DNA of 53,614 nt from [Clostridium] symbiosum (GCA_021769625.1 JAETSN010000026.1:1-53614), one strand, 5' to 3'; positions 39,822 to 47,723 are shown, counted from the stretch's first letter. A program made the numbers and translations. Notes: generated by a model not told the origin, from the sequence alone.

Positions 39822-40532
39822 TCAGATTGATAACGGGTTGGCGAGGAATGTCCCGACCATAGAGGTAAACAGCCGCAGGCACCAGGCATTCATCAGCAGT
39901 AAAAAGAACTGGCCGCCGAGCATCCGGCACCAGCTCTTAAAGATGTTGTTGGTCGCCTGGGAGGATCCGGTGGCAAAGGCAACCGGGGCGGTATAGACCA
40001 GCACGCCTAAAAGGATGTACCGTTCTGCCGCTTCAAACAGAAGCTTGATATAATTCCAGGCAAGTACCAGCAGCAGGATCAGCGTGGCAATGGACACGGC
40101 CCCGTTTGCACAGACGCCCAGGATCACGGTGATCACAGAATTGAAATCCGCAAATTTCAGGGGCGGCAGGTCTTCTGTCAGGATCCAGCTATACGGCGTA
40201 CCTGCAATATTTAAGAGCAGGTCCACGATGTCTTTGGCATAAAAGGTCAGGAACAGGAAGATAAAGGTGCGCATGGAAAGTTTCAGCGGATCCTCTGCTT
40301 CGATCCCCGCGCCGGCGAAATAGTTTTTAAAAAGCTGCCAGACCCAGTTCATAAGGATGAGTCCGATGGCCAGGGCCAGGAAGATCTGGTACATGCTTTC
40401 CGCTGCGGGAAAGTAACGGAGGAAGGTATTCATGGAACAGCCCAGTGCCCCCAGTACGGAGGTGGTGATCAGGTCCAGGATGTTCATGACCTGTTCTGCG
40501 ATCCATTCCACAATGCCGTCTAAGATCCCCAT
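39822..40532 (-). CDS. VirB6/TrbL-like membrane protein
   Basis: A 236-residue protein with about five membrane segments (for example MYQIFLALAIGLILMNWVW and VSIATLILLLVLAWNYIKLL) and the AERYILLGVLVYTAPVAFATGSS block, which recurs in VirB6-like proteins of CD1112-type elements. VirB6 forms part of the membrane channel. The start has AAAGGAGG, 21 bases after the upstream stop. Confidence 0.8.
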   Translation of the reverse strand: MGILDGIVEWIAEQVMNILDLITTSVLGALGCSMNTFLRYFPAAESMYQIFLALAIGLILMNWVWQLFKNYFAGAGIEAEDPLKLSMRTFIFLFLTFYAKDIVDLLLNIAGTPYSWILTEDLPPLKFADFNSVITVILGVCANGAVSIATLILLLVLAWNYIKLLFEAAERYILLGVLVYTAPVAFATGSSQATNNIFKSWCRMLGGQFFLLLMNAWCLRLFTSMVGTFLANPLSI

Positions 40533-40553
40533 ATATGAACCTCCTTTCCCGGC

Positions 40554-40934
40554 CTATCCATTCCACTGCCCGCCTGCAAAGAACGGTGTGATATAAGCCA
40601 TGATAAACCCGAGCCCGTTTAAGATTGCCCAGGTAATGACGATGCGCTTCAGCCATGCACGGGATTCGTCCACGGTCTTTCCGGATTTGGAAAAGTTCAT
40701 CATCAGAAGGGCAACGGATGCGGTCACAACGGCGGCAATCGTAGAGATCAGCACGATCTGGTTGTAGACATCCTTCATGATCTCACTGGCTTTTTCCCAG
40801 ACATTTGCTGCCATGACCGGCTGTACGTTGCAGGCAATCAGGGTGGCTGCAAGGGCGGCAGTATAGAAATACTTCAAAAAACCGGCATGGCTTTTTTCAC
40901 CCGGCGGCGGGCCTTTTTCTGTATGTTTTCTCAC
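40554..40934 (-). CDS. VirB2/pilin-like small membrane protein
   Basis: A 126-residue protein. It has a basic start, a signal-like hydrophobic segment ending in QPVMAA, then two membrane helices flanking SKSGKTVDESRAWLKR. That is the layout of VirB2/TrbC-like pilins, and the gene position before VirB6 fits. The start is GTG at 40934 with GGAGG at 9 bases. It is the first gene after a leader with three terminator-like hairpins. Confidence 0.65.
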   Translation of the reverse strand: MRKHTEKGPPPGEKSHAGFLKYFYTAALAATLIACNVQPVMAANVWEKASEIMKDVYNQIVLISTIAAVVTASVALLMMNFSKSGKTVDESRAWLKRIVITWAILNGLGFIMAYITPFFAGGQWNG

Positions 40935-40954
40935 GTATAGAAACCTCCTTTGAT

Positions 40955-40985
40955 AAAAGCGGGCAGAGTGTAAGTACCCTGCCCG
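40955..40985 (-). terminator. Third leader hairpin before the pilin-like gene
   Basis: Minus-strand GGGCAG...CTGCCC followed by GCTTTT, about 20 bases before the GTG start. Confidence 0.65.
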
Positions 40986-41025
40986 TCTGCTTATAGTTTT
41001 CTGCCTCAGCCGGTTTCCCGGCAGC

Positions 41026-41053
41026 AAAAAGCAGCCCGGTCAATACAGGCTGC
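41026..41053 (-). terminator. Second leader terminator of the virB operon
   Basis: Minus-strand GCAGCC-loop-GGCTGC followed by TTTTT. Confidence 0.7.
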
Positions 41054-41100
41054 CTGATGCAATGAACCATATGAAGTTGTAAGACGGATTCACCTCCCGC

Positions 41101-41154
41101 AAAGAAAATACGCAGCGGGTTCCGGAAAGAGAGGCAGAATCCGGTACCGCTGCG
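41101..41154 (-). terminator. First leader hairpin of the virB operon
   Basis: A minus-strand long stem, CGCAGCGG with CCGCTGCG plus inner CCGGA/TCCGG, followed by TATTTTCTTT. It begins about 25 bases after the predicted transcription start. Confidence 0.65.
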
Positions 41155-41184
41155 CAGTCCCTGCATATAATTTTGACATTACCC

Positions 41185-41213
41185 ATTTTAGCATGTGCGT
41201 ATTTGCATGTAAA
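41185..41213 (-). promoter_or_regulatory. Promoter of the virB operon
   Basis: On the minus strand, TTTACA (41208-41213) and TAAAAT (41185-41190) are 17 bases apart, with a TGC extended -10. Confidence 0.65.
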
Positions 41214-41316
41214 TCGCAGAACCGTGCCAGTTTGGGACAGAAGAGGGACAAATCCATGCCGGCCTGCCCATTGGAAAAAAGAACCTGAGAAATCAATTCT
41301 GTTAGAGTGGATTCAA

Positions 41317-41365
41317 CACTTTTAGATACTGTATTGGAATGTACCATCCACTTATACTAAAAGTG
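41317..41365. promoter_or_regulatory. Operator-like inverted repeat before the XRE gene
   Basis: CACTTTTAG (41317-41325) and CTAAAAGTG (41357-41365) form a 9-bp inverted repeat; the right arm overlaps a plus-strand -10 (TATACT, 41353-41358). The adjoining sequence GTGGATkCAAC is also repeated. Likely binding sites for the regulator just downstream. Confidence 0.6.
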
Positions 41366-41406
41366 TGGATGCAACGCTGATAGAATTGGAAGGGAGGAAA
41401 AGTACA

Positions 41407-41727
41407 GTGAAAGGGATTGGACACAGGATTCAAAAGTGCAGGGAACACATGGGGCTGAAGCAGGAGGAACTGGCAGAGATGGTGGATCTTAGCTGCAATT
41501 ATCTGGGTGCGATTGAACGGGATGTAAAGACTCCAAGTTTTGAAGCGTTAGTCAGGATCATCAATGCGCTGGGCGTTTCTGCGGATGACATCATGCAGGA
41601 TGTCATAGATGCCGGATCCAGAACAAAAAGCGGTGAGCTGGAAAAAAGACTGAAGGCCCTTCCGGTAAAAGAGCGTAAAAAGATTCTGCGCGTAATGGAA
41701 GTGATGATAGAGGATGCGGAAGGATAA
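41407..41727 (+). CDS. XRE-family regulator
   Basis: A 106-residue protein with a Cro/C1 HTH (LKQEELAEMVDLSCNYLGAIERDVKTPSFEALVRI) and a Lys/Arg-rich helical tail. The start is GTG at 41407 with GGGAGG at 9 bases; an ATG at 41365 lacks one. It diverges from the virB operon, and the inverted repeat between them suggests it controls itself and perhaps conjugation. A terminator follows. Confidence 0.8.
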   Translation: MKGIGHRIQKCREHMGLKQEELAEMVDLSCNYLGAIERDVKTPSFEALVRIINALGVSADDIMQDVIDAGSRTKSGELEKRLKALPVKERKKILRVMEVMIEDAEG

Positions 41728-41742
41728 GGCTGAAAGATAATG

Positions 41743-41770
41743 GTCTGCGGGAAAGCGCAGACGTTTTCTT
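41743..41770 (+). terminator. Terminator after the XRE gene
   Basis: GTCTGCG-ggaaa-CGCAGAC followed by GTTTTCTTT. Confidence 0.8.
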
Positions 41771-41833
41771 TATCTGGAACATGCAGTATATTGCATATAA
41801 TTTGAAATAAATATGCGTTATATGATGAATTTT

Positions 41834-41868
41834 CTGTAAGCGTTTGTTATACTTACCCTGTAAGCGTT
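41834..41868 (+). promoter_or_regulatory. Promoter flanked by direct repeats
   Basis: TATACT (41848-41853) is flanked by two copies of CTGTAAGCGTT (41834-41844 and 41858-41868), 24 bases apart. They could be sites for a regulator. No good -35 is seen. Confidence 0.5.
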
Positions 41869-41903
41869 GGTAAACCAATTCTAACAGAGTTACAGGAGGG
41901 AGT

Positions 41904-42635
41904 ATGAAAAAACGTGTGGCAGCAATTCTGGCAGGCACTGTCTGCCTGGTGATTGGAAGTATAGGAGGCTACTGGCTGCGGGATGCAGGAATTACAGAAA
42001 CAGATGCTTCGGAAACGGAAGTGGAGGAGGGAACGCCGTGGGCATATAAACCGCAGCCAGCGGCAAAAAGCAGGTTAAAAAATTCAGAGGAGTGTTATCT
42101 GTGTGGAAGCAGTGCACAGAGCCTTATGGATCTGTTTCGCGGATATGAGGATCTGGGTGTGATCTTCGTAAATGACTGGTATGTGTTGGATATGCGGATC
42201 CGGAACCATGATGACGATGGAAATCTGACCGGGGCACAGGGGCATATCAATATAACGTCCGGCGGATTAGGAAAAGGGAAACATTCCTATTACTGCAGCC
42301 CTAACTCAGACAGGGGAATCTCTGACCTTACCATTTATGATGGGGAAAATGATGTATTTGATGTAAAAAAGGTGCAGAAGCATTTATGTCAGACCTGCCT
42401 GGATAAAGTGCTGGAGGTGATGGAGGTATATGGCCCGGAGGATGAAACGGCAAAGCCGAGGGATCTGTGTCTGGTGGATTTCCAGACGCTGGAGCTGTAT
42501 TCCCTGCAGGGAGACTATATATCTTACTATGTGAGGGATTACTATGTGCAGATTGATGACAGTAAGGAAGGGGAAGTAAAGATATCGGCAATTTATGCTC
42601 CGATACTGGAAAATGGGCATAAGGCAGAAGAATGA
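41904..42635 (+). CDS. Membrane-anchored protein with cysteine pairs
   Basis: A 243-residue protein with an N-terminal membrane anchor (about 5-24), then an extracellular domain with CYLCG near residue 64 and CQTC near 165, spaced as in a zinc-binding or disulfide-held fold. The start has AGGAGGG. No family is recognised. It is the first gene of the AT-rich cargo stretch and has its own promoter. Confidence 0.65.
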   Translation: MKKRVAAILAGTVCLVIGSIGGYWLRDAGITETDASETEVEEGTPWAYKPQPAAKSRLKNSEECYLCGSSAQSLMDLFRGYEDLGVIFVNDWYVLDMRIRNHDDDGNLTGAQGHINITSGGLGKGKHSYYCSPNSDRGISDLTIYDGENDVFDVKKVQKHLCQTCLDKVLEVMEVYGPEDETAKPRDLCLVDFQTLELYSLQGDYISYYVRDYYVQIDDSKEGEVKISAIYAPILENGHKAEE

Positions 42636-42664
42636 TTGTGGAAGTGGGTGGAATAAGGTATAAT
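42636..42664 (+). promoter_or_regulatory. Promoter of the CPBP-protease gene
   Basis: TTGTGG (42636-42641) and a perfect TATAAT (42659-42664) are 17 bases apart. Confidence 0.6.
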
Positions 42665-42721
42665 TGAGGAGAATTTGTAAAATTGGAATTTGCTAATTTT
42701 TAAGAATTAAGGAGAAACAAA

Positions 42722-43573
42722 ATGAGTACAAAGAAAGCAATTGGCACTTCATTTGCCGCCATATTTATTTTAATAATTACACAGGTTATTGCCCAAGTCA
42801 TTGCAAGTGTGTTTGTTGCAATAAAGATTCCGTATGGAATTTGTAATATTATCGCAGGAGTTATATATGTTGGATTGACATATATTATTCTGAAAATGTT
42901 TATTAGTAATATTATTAAGCTGCCTGTTTCGGATTTTGGAATCCCTAAATTTGAAATTAAAATGAGATGGGTTTTAACAGCCATATTATTACCACTCATT
43001 ATAAAAGGAAGTTATCTTTTGATATTCAGCGGTGAGTATATCTCCTCAAATATGAATGGAAATCAGATATTTAATACTTTAAGTGCCGGGGTTGCGTTTA
43101 CTGGAATAGCGGCTGGATTTGTTGAAGAAATGGTATTCAGAGGAGTTATACTTAATGCATTAAAGAAAAGATGGAATATGAAGGTGGCTGTTATTGTCCC
43201 ATCAATGTTATTTGGTATTGTGCATGTTCTGGGAATGGATTTTTCGATAGGTAGTTGTTTATTAGTCATTATTGCTGGAACTATGGTAGGCGTTATGTTT
43301 TCAATGATTACAATAGAAAGTGGTTCAGTTTGGAATAGTGGAATAGTACATGCTGTCTGGAACATTGTGATTATTGGTGGGGGATTAACTATTGGCGAAA
43401 AAATGGATAAATATTCTGTAATGACATATGTTCTTGATTCCAAATCTTTTGCGATTACGGGTGGTGAATTTGGAATTGAATCATCTGCTATTTCGCTGAT
43501 AGGATACATAATAGTTGCTGGTATAGCATTTATTATGATTAAGTCGGGAAAGAAAAAACGATATAGTAGTTGA
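42722..43573 (+). CDS. CPBP-family intramembrane protease
   Basis: A 283-residue protein with about seven membrane segments and the CPBP (Abi/CaaX-like) motifs EEMVFRG (135-141), FGIVHVLG and GIVHAVWN. CPBP proteases work in the membrane, and in Firmicutes many confer bacteriocin self-immunity. No bacteriocin precursor is seen here. The start follows AAGGAG. The region is visibly more AT-rich than the backbone. Confidence 0.9.
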   Translation: MSTKKAIGTSFAAIFILIITQVIAQVIASVFVAIKIPYGICNIIAGVIYVGLTYIILKMFISNIIKLPVSDFGIPKFEIKMRWVLTAILLPLIIKGSYLLIFSGEYISSNMNGNQIFNTLSAGVAFTGIAAGFVEEMVFRGVILNALKKRWNMKVAVIVPSMLFGIVHVLGMDFSIGSCLLVIIAGTMVGVMFSMITIESGSVWNSGIVHAVWNIVIIGGGLTIGEKMDKYSVMTYVLDSKSFAITGGEFGIESSAISLIGYIIVAGIAFIMIKSGKKKRYSS

Positions 43574-43656
43574 GGATAAAAAACTATAAGGAACTTGTCA
43601 AATACCAGTTTGTATAGTTGGAAAATCAAGATTTATAACAGGAGGGAAAGTTTGCT

Positions 43657-43905
43657 GTGAAAAAGTACCAATGCCCATGTTGTGAATATTATACCTATAA
43701 TGTCCCACCGAATGAGGACTGTGGGTATATTTGTCCGGTTTGTTTTTGGGAAAATGATCCTTTTGTTGCTACTGATAGTGAACCGAGCGACTCCAATCAC
43801 GGAATGACATTGAAAGAGGCGAAAAATAATTATTTGAAATTTGGTGCCTGTGAAAAAGCAATGCTGTGTCATGTTCGCCCGCCAAAAGATAGTGAAAGAG
43901 GGTAA
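43657..43905 (+). CDS. CPCC-family cysteine-rich protein
   Basis: An 82-residue protein with CPCCEYYTY at residues 6-14 and CGYICPVCFWEND; this is the CPCC (PF14206-type) zinc-binding signature. The start is GTG at 43657 with AGGAGGG. Function unknown. It lies between the CPBP protease and ICMT-like genes. Confidence 0.8.
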   Translation: MKKYQCPCCEYYTYNVPPNEDCGYICPVCFWENDPFVATDSEPSDSNHGMTLKEAKNNYLKFGACEKAMLCHVRPPKDSERG

Positions 43906-43943
43906 AGGAGAAAAAACGGTGCTTCTGAAAGATTAGGTGATTT

Positions 43944-44492
43944 ATGAGATATCATGATGGAAAAATAATAATAAATGGATTGCTGTTGATGATTCCATTT
44001 CTGCTGATCAGATTTGGGCTACTGTCTGCTTTAAGCAAAGCTGCAGTTAAACGTGCCGCTTTGTTTGCACCTATGTATGGAAAAGAGATGATAGCATATT
44101 GGATTTATCAGATTTCCAATATTGCAATATTTGTGTATTTATGTTTTCTGAAGGTTTCCATAGATACATCCTGGTTGTTTTATGTGGGTGCAGGAATTTA
44201 TTTGTCAGGGTTGTTGCTGTGTGCGGTTTCTATTAAAGATTTTGCCATGCCCGCCAATAAAGAAATGAATGATAATGGAGTTTATCGTTTTTCACGAAAT
44301 CCAATGTATGTAGCTTATTTCCTGATTTTTGCAGGAACTGCTTTGCTGACAAAATCCTGGATACTATTTGGAATTGTAGTCATTTTTCAGGTTTCTGCAC
44401 ATTGGGTTATTATTGCTGAAGAAAGATGGTGCATCGAACAGTTTGGAGAATCCTATCGGCAATATATGAAAAAAGTCAGGCGGTATATTTAG
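43944..44492 (+). CDS. Isoprenylcysteine methyltransferase (ICMT/PEMT)-like membrane protein
   Basis: A 182-residue protein with four to five membrane segments and the C-terminal family signature GVYRFSRNPMYVAYFL ... AEERWCIEQFGESYRQYMKKV. Such enzymes transfer a methyl group from SAM at the membrane; substrates in bacteria are mostly unknown. The start ATG follows an AGGTGA ribosome site. It shares the AT-rich composition of its neighbours. Confidence 0.85.
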   Translation: MRYHDGKIIINGLLLMIPFLLIRFGLLSALSKAAVKRAALFAPMYGKEMIAYWIYQISNIAIFVYLCFLKVSIDTSWLFYVGAGIYLSGLLLCAVSIKDFAMPANKEMNDNGVYRFSRNPMYVAYFLIFAGTALLTKSWILFGIVVIFQVSAHWVIIAEERWCIEQFGESYRQYMKKVRRYI

Positions 44493-44513
44493 CGCAAATC
44501 ATAGGAGGATGTT

Positions 44514-44837
44514 TTGGAATATTATATCTGTGCAGGTGTTACGTTAATCAGTGCGGTTTTAGGGACTGCTTTTTCTATAGGTGCGGTTGTAAAGGGAAAA
44601 GGAAAGGATAGGGAGAATGCATTATATATGTTTGCCAGGAGCCTTGCTTTAGTTGGAATTGCTCTGATTCCGGTATTTATGGAAGTAAATGAGATATTGA
44701 TCCTTATCACAGGAGCGATGCTGCTGATCCAGGTAATAGATGGGTGTATCGGCATTGCAATAAAAAGCAGGATGCGGACAGTCGGGCCATTTATTATGGC
44801 GGCTGGCCATGCAATCTGCTTATTCATCATTATATAA
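44514..44837 (+). CDS. Small integral membrane protein
   Basis: A 107-residue protein with three to four membrane segments (for example LALVGIALIPVFM). The start is TTG at 44514 with AGGAGG at 5-6 bases. It is probably co-transcribed with the methyltransferase and followed by a terminator. No family is recognised. Confidence 0.65.
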   Translation: MEYYICAGVTLISAVLGTAFSIGAVVKGKGKDRENALYMFARSLALVGIALIPVFMEVNEILILITGAMLLIQVIDGCIGIAIKSRMRTVGPFIMAAGHAICLFIII

Positions 44838-44851
44838 ACGATTATTTAAGG

Positions 44852-44881
44852 CAGCATCTATGGACGGTGCTGTTTTTCTTT
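44852..44881 (+). terminator. Terminator closing the AT-rich cargo
   Basis: CAGCATC-loop-GGTGCTG followed by TTTTTCTT. Confidence 0.8.
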
Positions 44882-44910
44882 TGCATAGAAAGTACCAGCC
44901 CGCAGATACT
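44881..44910 (+). promoter_or_regulatory. Probable promoter of the Ku-ligase operon
   Basis: TTGCAT (44881-44886) and GATACT (44905-44910) are 18 bases apart, 26 bases before the ku start. Confidence 0.45.
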
Positions 44911-44935
44911 AATAGAAAAAAATTGAGGTGAGAAT

Positions 44936-45736
44936 ATGGCAGTTGCGCATAAAGGCAGCATATCAATGGGACTGGTTCTGATTCCAATTGGAATGTATAA
45001 AACCTCTCAGGACAATGACATCCATTTCAATCAGCTTGATAAAGAAAGTAAAGCGAGGATTAAATATAAGAAATACTGCTCCCATTGCGGAAAGGAAGTA
45101 ACCAGTGCTGATATCATAAAGGGATACGAATATGAAAAAGACAAGTATGTGGTAATGACGGACGAGGAACTGGAAAAGATTAAGACAAAGAAGGATAAGA
45201 CCATTCATATCATTCAGTTTGCAAAGATGGCGGAAGTCAACATGATCTACTATGAGAAGGATTACTATGCAGTTCCGGATGCTGGAGCAGAAAAGGCCTA
45301 TGAGCTTCTCCGGCAGTCATTGTTATCACAGAAAAAGGTGGCGATTGCTAAGACAGTGATCGGCACCAATGAAAAGTTGCTGGTACTGTACCCGACAAAA
45401 GATGGAATTATCGTAAAAACCCTGTTCTATCATGATGAAATAGTAGCGATGCCAAAGCCTGTACCGAAAATGAAACTGGATGAGAATGAGCTTGCTATGG
45501 CAAAGATGTTGATTGAGAACATGACAAGACCATTTGTGGCAGAAGAATTCCAGGATGAATATCAGGCAAGGCTCAGGGAAGCGATCATGAAAAAGATTCA
45601 GGGGCAGGAGATTGTCTCTGTGGATACCAGCGGTCCATCCAATGTGATCGACCTGATGGAAGCAATGCAAAAGAGTTTGGAACTATCAAAAGATCCGGAC
45701 AAGAACAGCAGGAAACGGCTGACGGGGACGGCATAA
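44936..45736 (+). CDS. ku: Ku protein (non-homologous end joining)
   Basis: A 266-residue protein, typical for bacterial Ku. It has the ring-forming Ku core (HKGSISMGLVLIPIGMYKTSQDNDIHFNQLD) and a C-terminal helical arm. Ku binds double-strand breaks and recruits a ligase. The ATG has GAGGTGA. It overlaps the ligase gene (TAATG), so the two are one operon. Ku-ligase pairs on ICEs are uncommon. Confidence 0.95.
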   Translation: MAVAHKGSISMGLVLIPIGMYKTSQDNDIHFNQLDKESKARIKYKKYCSHCGKEVTSADIIKGYEYEKDKYVVMTDEELEKIKTKKDKTIHIIQFAKMAEVNMIYYEKDYYAVPDAGAEKAYELLRQSLLSQKKVAIAKTVIGTNEKLLVLYPTKDGIIVKTLFYHDEIVAMPKPVPKMKLDENELAMAKMLIENMTRPFVAEEFQDEYQARLREAIMKKIQGQEIVSVDTSGPSNVIDLMEAMQKSLELSKDPDKNSRKRLTGTA

Positions 45737-46662
45737 TGGATTTATTTGATTTCCGCAGTGCAAGTCCTATGTTGATTGCAAGGCAGACAGATCCTTTTGA
45801 TGATCCGGATTACATCTATGAGCTGAAGATGGACGGATTCCGATGTCTTTCCTATATGGACCAGAACGCTATTGATCTGCGTAACAAACGGAATATGAAG
45901 ATGCTGTCTAAATTTCCGGAACTGAAGGAGATTTTTAAAAATGTAAGGAACCGCTGCATTCTGGATGGGGAAGTGGTGGTACTGGTTAACGGTGTGCCTG
46001 ATTTTTACAGGCTCCAGAAACGTACATTACTGACTGACCGGTTTAAGATTGAACTGGAAGCATCCAGGTATCCGGCATCCTATGTGGCTTTTGACTGTAT
46101 TTATGAGGGGAATAAGGAATTAATATGGGAGCCTCTGCTGGAACGGAAAGCCTGCCTTTCCAGGCTGGTAACAGAAAACCCAAGGATGGCGGTGTCCAGA
46201 TATATTGAGAAACAGGGAGTGGCGCTTTTTGCAGCGGCAGAGGAGAGAGAACTGGAAGGTGTTGTGGCAAAAAGGAAAAACGGAGTCTATTATATGGGGA
46301 AGAGATCCAATGAATGGGTCAAATTCAAACATATGGCTGACGAAGATTATGTTGTGGCGGGATATATCCAGAAAGGTCACCATGTTTTCAGCATGGTCAT
46401 AGGAAAATACCGGGGAGACATGCTGCTGTATAAAGGCCATGTGACTGCCGGGGTGACGAAGGAAACAGTCTCCATGCTTGAGGTTACAGGAAGAAATCCA
46501 TTCCGGATGCTTCCAACCGGAAATGAAGAAGCTGTATGGGTGAAGCCGGATCATGTCTGTGTGGTAGAGTATATGCCGAATACCTTGAATTCATTGAGAC
46601 AGCCGGTATTTAAAGGTTTCCGGGATGATGTTTTTCCAAAGGAAGTACAAATAGAAAGCTGA
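45736..46662 (+). CDS. ATP-dependent DNA ligase (LigD-type ligase domain)
   Basis: A 308-residue protein with the catalytic lysine K31 in ELKMDGFR and the downstream DGEVV, EGVVAKR and WVKFK motifs of ATP-dependent ligases, then an OB-fold part. It lacks the polymerase and nuclease domains of full LigD, as in many Firmicutes. It overlaps the ku stop and is expected to act with it in end joining. Confidence 0.9.
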   Translation: MDLFDFRSASPMLIARQTDPFDDPDYIYELKMDGFRCLSYMDQNAIDLRNKRNMKMLSKFPELKEIFKNVRNRCILDGEVVVLVNGVPDFYRLQKRTLLTDRFKIELEASRYPASYVAFDCIYEGNKELIWEPLLERKACLSRLVTENPRMAVSRYIEKQGVALFAAAEERELEGVVAKRKNGVYYMGKRSNEWVKFKHMADEDYVVAGYIQKGHHVFSMVIGKYRGDMLLYKGHVTAGVTKETVSMLEVTGRNPFRMLPTGNEEAVWVKPDHVCVVEYMPNTLNSLRQPVFKGFRDDVFPKEVQIES

Positions 46663-46684
46663 AATGAAAAAATGGGGGGGGGAC

Positions 46685-46825
46685 TTGATTTCTCTCATCC
46701 CCCGGTGTATAATCAAAGCATGAAAGGTATTCAGATGCAAGATCTGATGCCCTCAGTCAATTTAATTATTTATGTAAGATAATAGCATTCCTGACTTTGG
46801 ACGGTACGGAATGCTATTTCTTATT
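46685..46825 (+). ncRNA. Antisense RNA (antitoxin) of a type I toxin-antitoxin locus
   Basis: The plus-strand promoter TTGATT (46685-46690)/TATAAT (46708-46713), 17-base spacer, is followed by about 100 bases and a terminator (AATAGCATTCC with GGAATGCTATT, 46781-46818, then TCTTATT). The transcript overlaps the 3' end of the minus-strand toxin gene, as in TxpA/RatA. No open frame is needed. Confidence 0.65.
46781..46825. terminator. Shared bidirectional terminator of the toxin and antitoxin transcripts
   Basis: An 11-bp perfect stem flanked by A/T-rich runs on both sides, so it can end both convergent RNAs. Confidence 0.75.
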
Positions 46826-46897
46826 ATGTCTATTATCTAAATAGGTCAGGGCCGCAAAAACTACCAATAGTAAAGTCAGGACTTCCATTGTGTTCAT
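46814..46897 (-). CDS. Holin-like type I toxin, 27 residues
   Basis: A very short peptide with start MNTMEVLTLLLVVFAALTYL and a basic end (HNKK). This matches the small hydrophobic holin-like toxin peptides of Firmicutes (TxpA/BsrG style). The ATG at 46897 has AGAGGGTG about 8 bases upstream. Its own promoter lies at 46974-47002. It is expected to insert in the membrane and is kept silent by the antisense RNA. Confidence 0.75.
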   Translation of the reverse strand: MNTMEVLTLLLVVFAALTYLDNRHNKK

Positions 46898-46973
46898 GGG
46901 CATCACCCTCTTTCTAAATACTAGAGGGCGAGATCGAAATGCATCCGTCTTTCTGATTTAATTATACCCGTTC

Positions 46974-47002
46974 AGTATAGCACAGTGCATTTTATCAGGC
47001 AA
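46974..47002 (-). promoter_or_regulatory. Promoter of the toxin mRNA
   Basis: On the minus strand, TTGCCT (46997-47002) and TATACT (46974-46979) are 17 bases apart, giving a 5' untranslated region of about 70 bases. Confidence 0.6.
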
Positions 47003-47179
47003 TAAGATATGGGTTTAAGATATATCTAATGTTCCACCTTATTATTTGGAAAACTGTGAATCTATGGGGATAAAAGGAGATGACAAAGAGAAAAAGGTGT
47101 AACAAAATATAAGGTGGAAGCAGGTAAAAAGCTTTTATACATGAAACACAGGGATTATACGTGACAATAAAGCCGGTTA
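47003..47179. other. Gene-free stretch with an 11-bp inverted repeat
   Basis: TTCCACCTTAT (47032-47042) and ATAAGGTGGAA (47109-47119) form an inverted repeat about 66 bases apart. I see no gene here; short open frames lack ribosome sites. Confidence 0.4.
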
Positions 47180-47235
47180 TTGTATTTTGTAATGAAGATT
47201 GCTAAAATGAAACAAATCAATAACCCGGAGTTTTA
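47172..47235 (+). promoter_or_regulatory. Promoter inside an inverted repeat, upstream of the GNAT gene
   Basis: TTGTAT (47180-47185) and TAAAAT (47203-47208), 17-base spacer with TGC extended -10, lie between CCGGTTATTG and CAATAACCCGG arms. This may be an operator or an RNA structure. Confidence 0.6.
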
Positions 47236-47247
47236 GGAGGTACAATT

Positions 47248-47631
47248 ATGAACTATAAAGTAGACGATAAAGAGCTTAATGCTTCAATCTTTATTCCCTT
47301 TGTTAATAAAATATGGCAAGGTAATTATAACATAGAAAGAACGCAGAGTGCGCTATCTAAAACGCTGAATATAACCGCCTATGACGACAAAGTGCTGGTA
47401 GGGTGTTTACGTATTCTTTCAGATGGTTATTATTTTGGAACAATTACAGAGTTGCTTGTTCTGCCAGAATATCAAAAACAAGGAGTAGGAAGTAGACTTC
47501 TTCAACTTGCAAAGGATAATACGCCTACTATGTTATACTTTGGTTCACAACCGGGAGTAGAGGGGTTTTACGAAAAGAATGGCTGTCAGAAGGGTCTGCA
47601 ATCTTACACAATAGAAAAGAAAAGACAATAG
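47248..47631 (+). CDS. GNAT-family N-acetyltransferase
   Basis: A 127-residue protein with the GNAT acetyl-CoA site (LVLPEYQKQGVGSRLLQLA) and a C-terminal GFYEKNGCQKG block. It transfers an acetyl group to an unknown substrate, perhaps a drug or a protein. The ATG has AGGAGG. It is a single-gene unit, AT-rich relative to the backbone, ending at the bidirectional terminator 47724-47741. Confidence 0.9.
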   Translation: MNYKVDDKELNASIFIPFVNKIWQGNYNIERTQSALSKTLNITAYDDKVLVGCLRILSDGYYFGTITELLVLPEYQKQGVGSRLLQLAKDNTPTMLYFGSQPGVEGFYEKNGCQKGLQSYTIEKKRQ

Positions 47632-47723
47632 CTAAATTCCCGTTTGGTGAATTGATAGACCTAAAGAATGCTATTTTGGCAATAGCAGTTGATATAGTTA
47701 TTCCAATATATATTTGGTAGGAA

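Noticed and set aside
46662-46707. A strong terminator after the ATP-dependent ligase gene made by the G8/C5 runs
   Set aside because: The possible stem is not followed by a T-run and overlaps the antitoxin promoter, so it is probably not a terminator.
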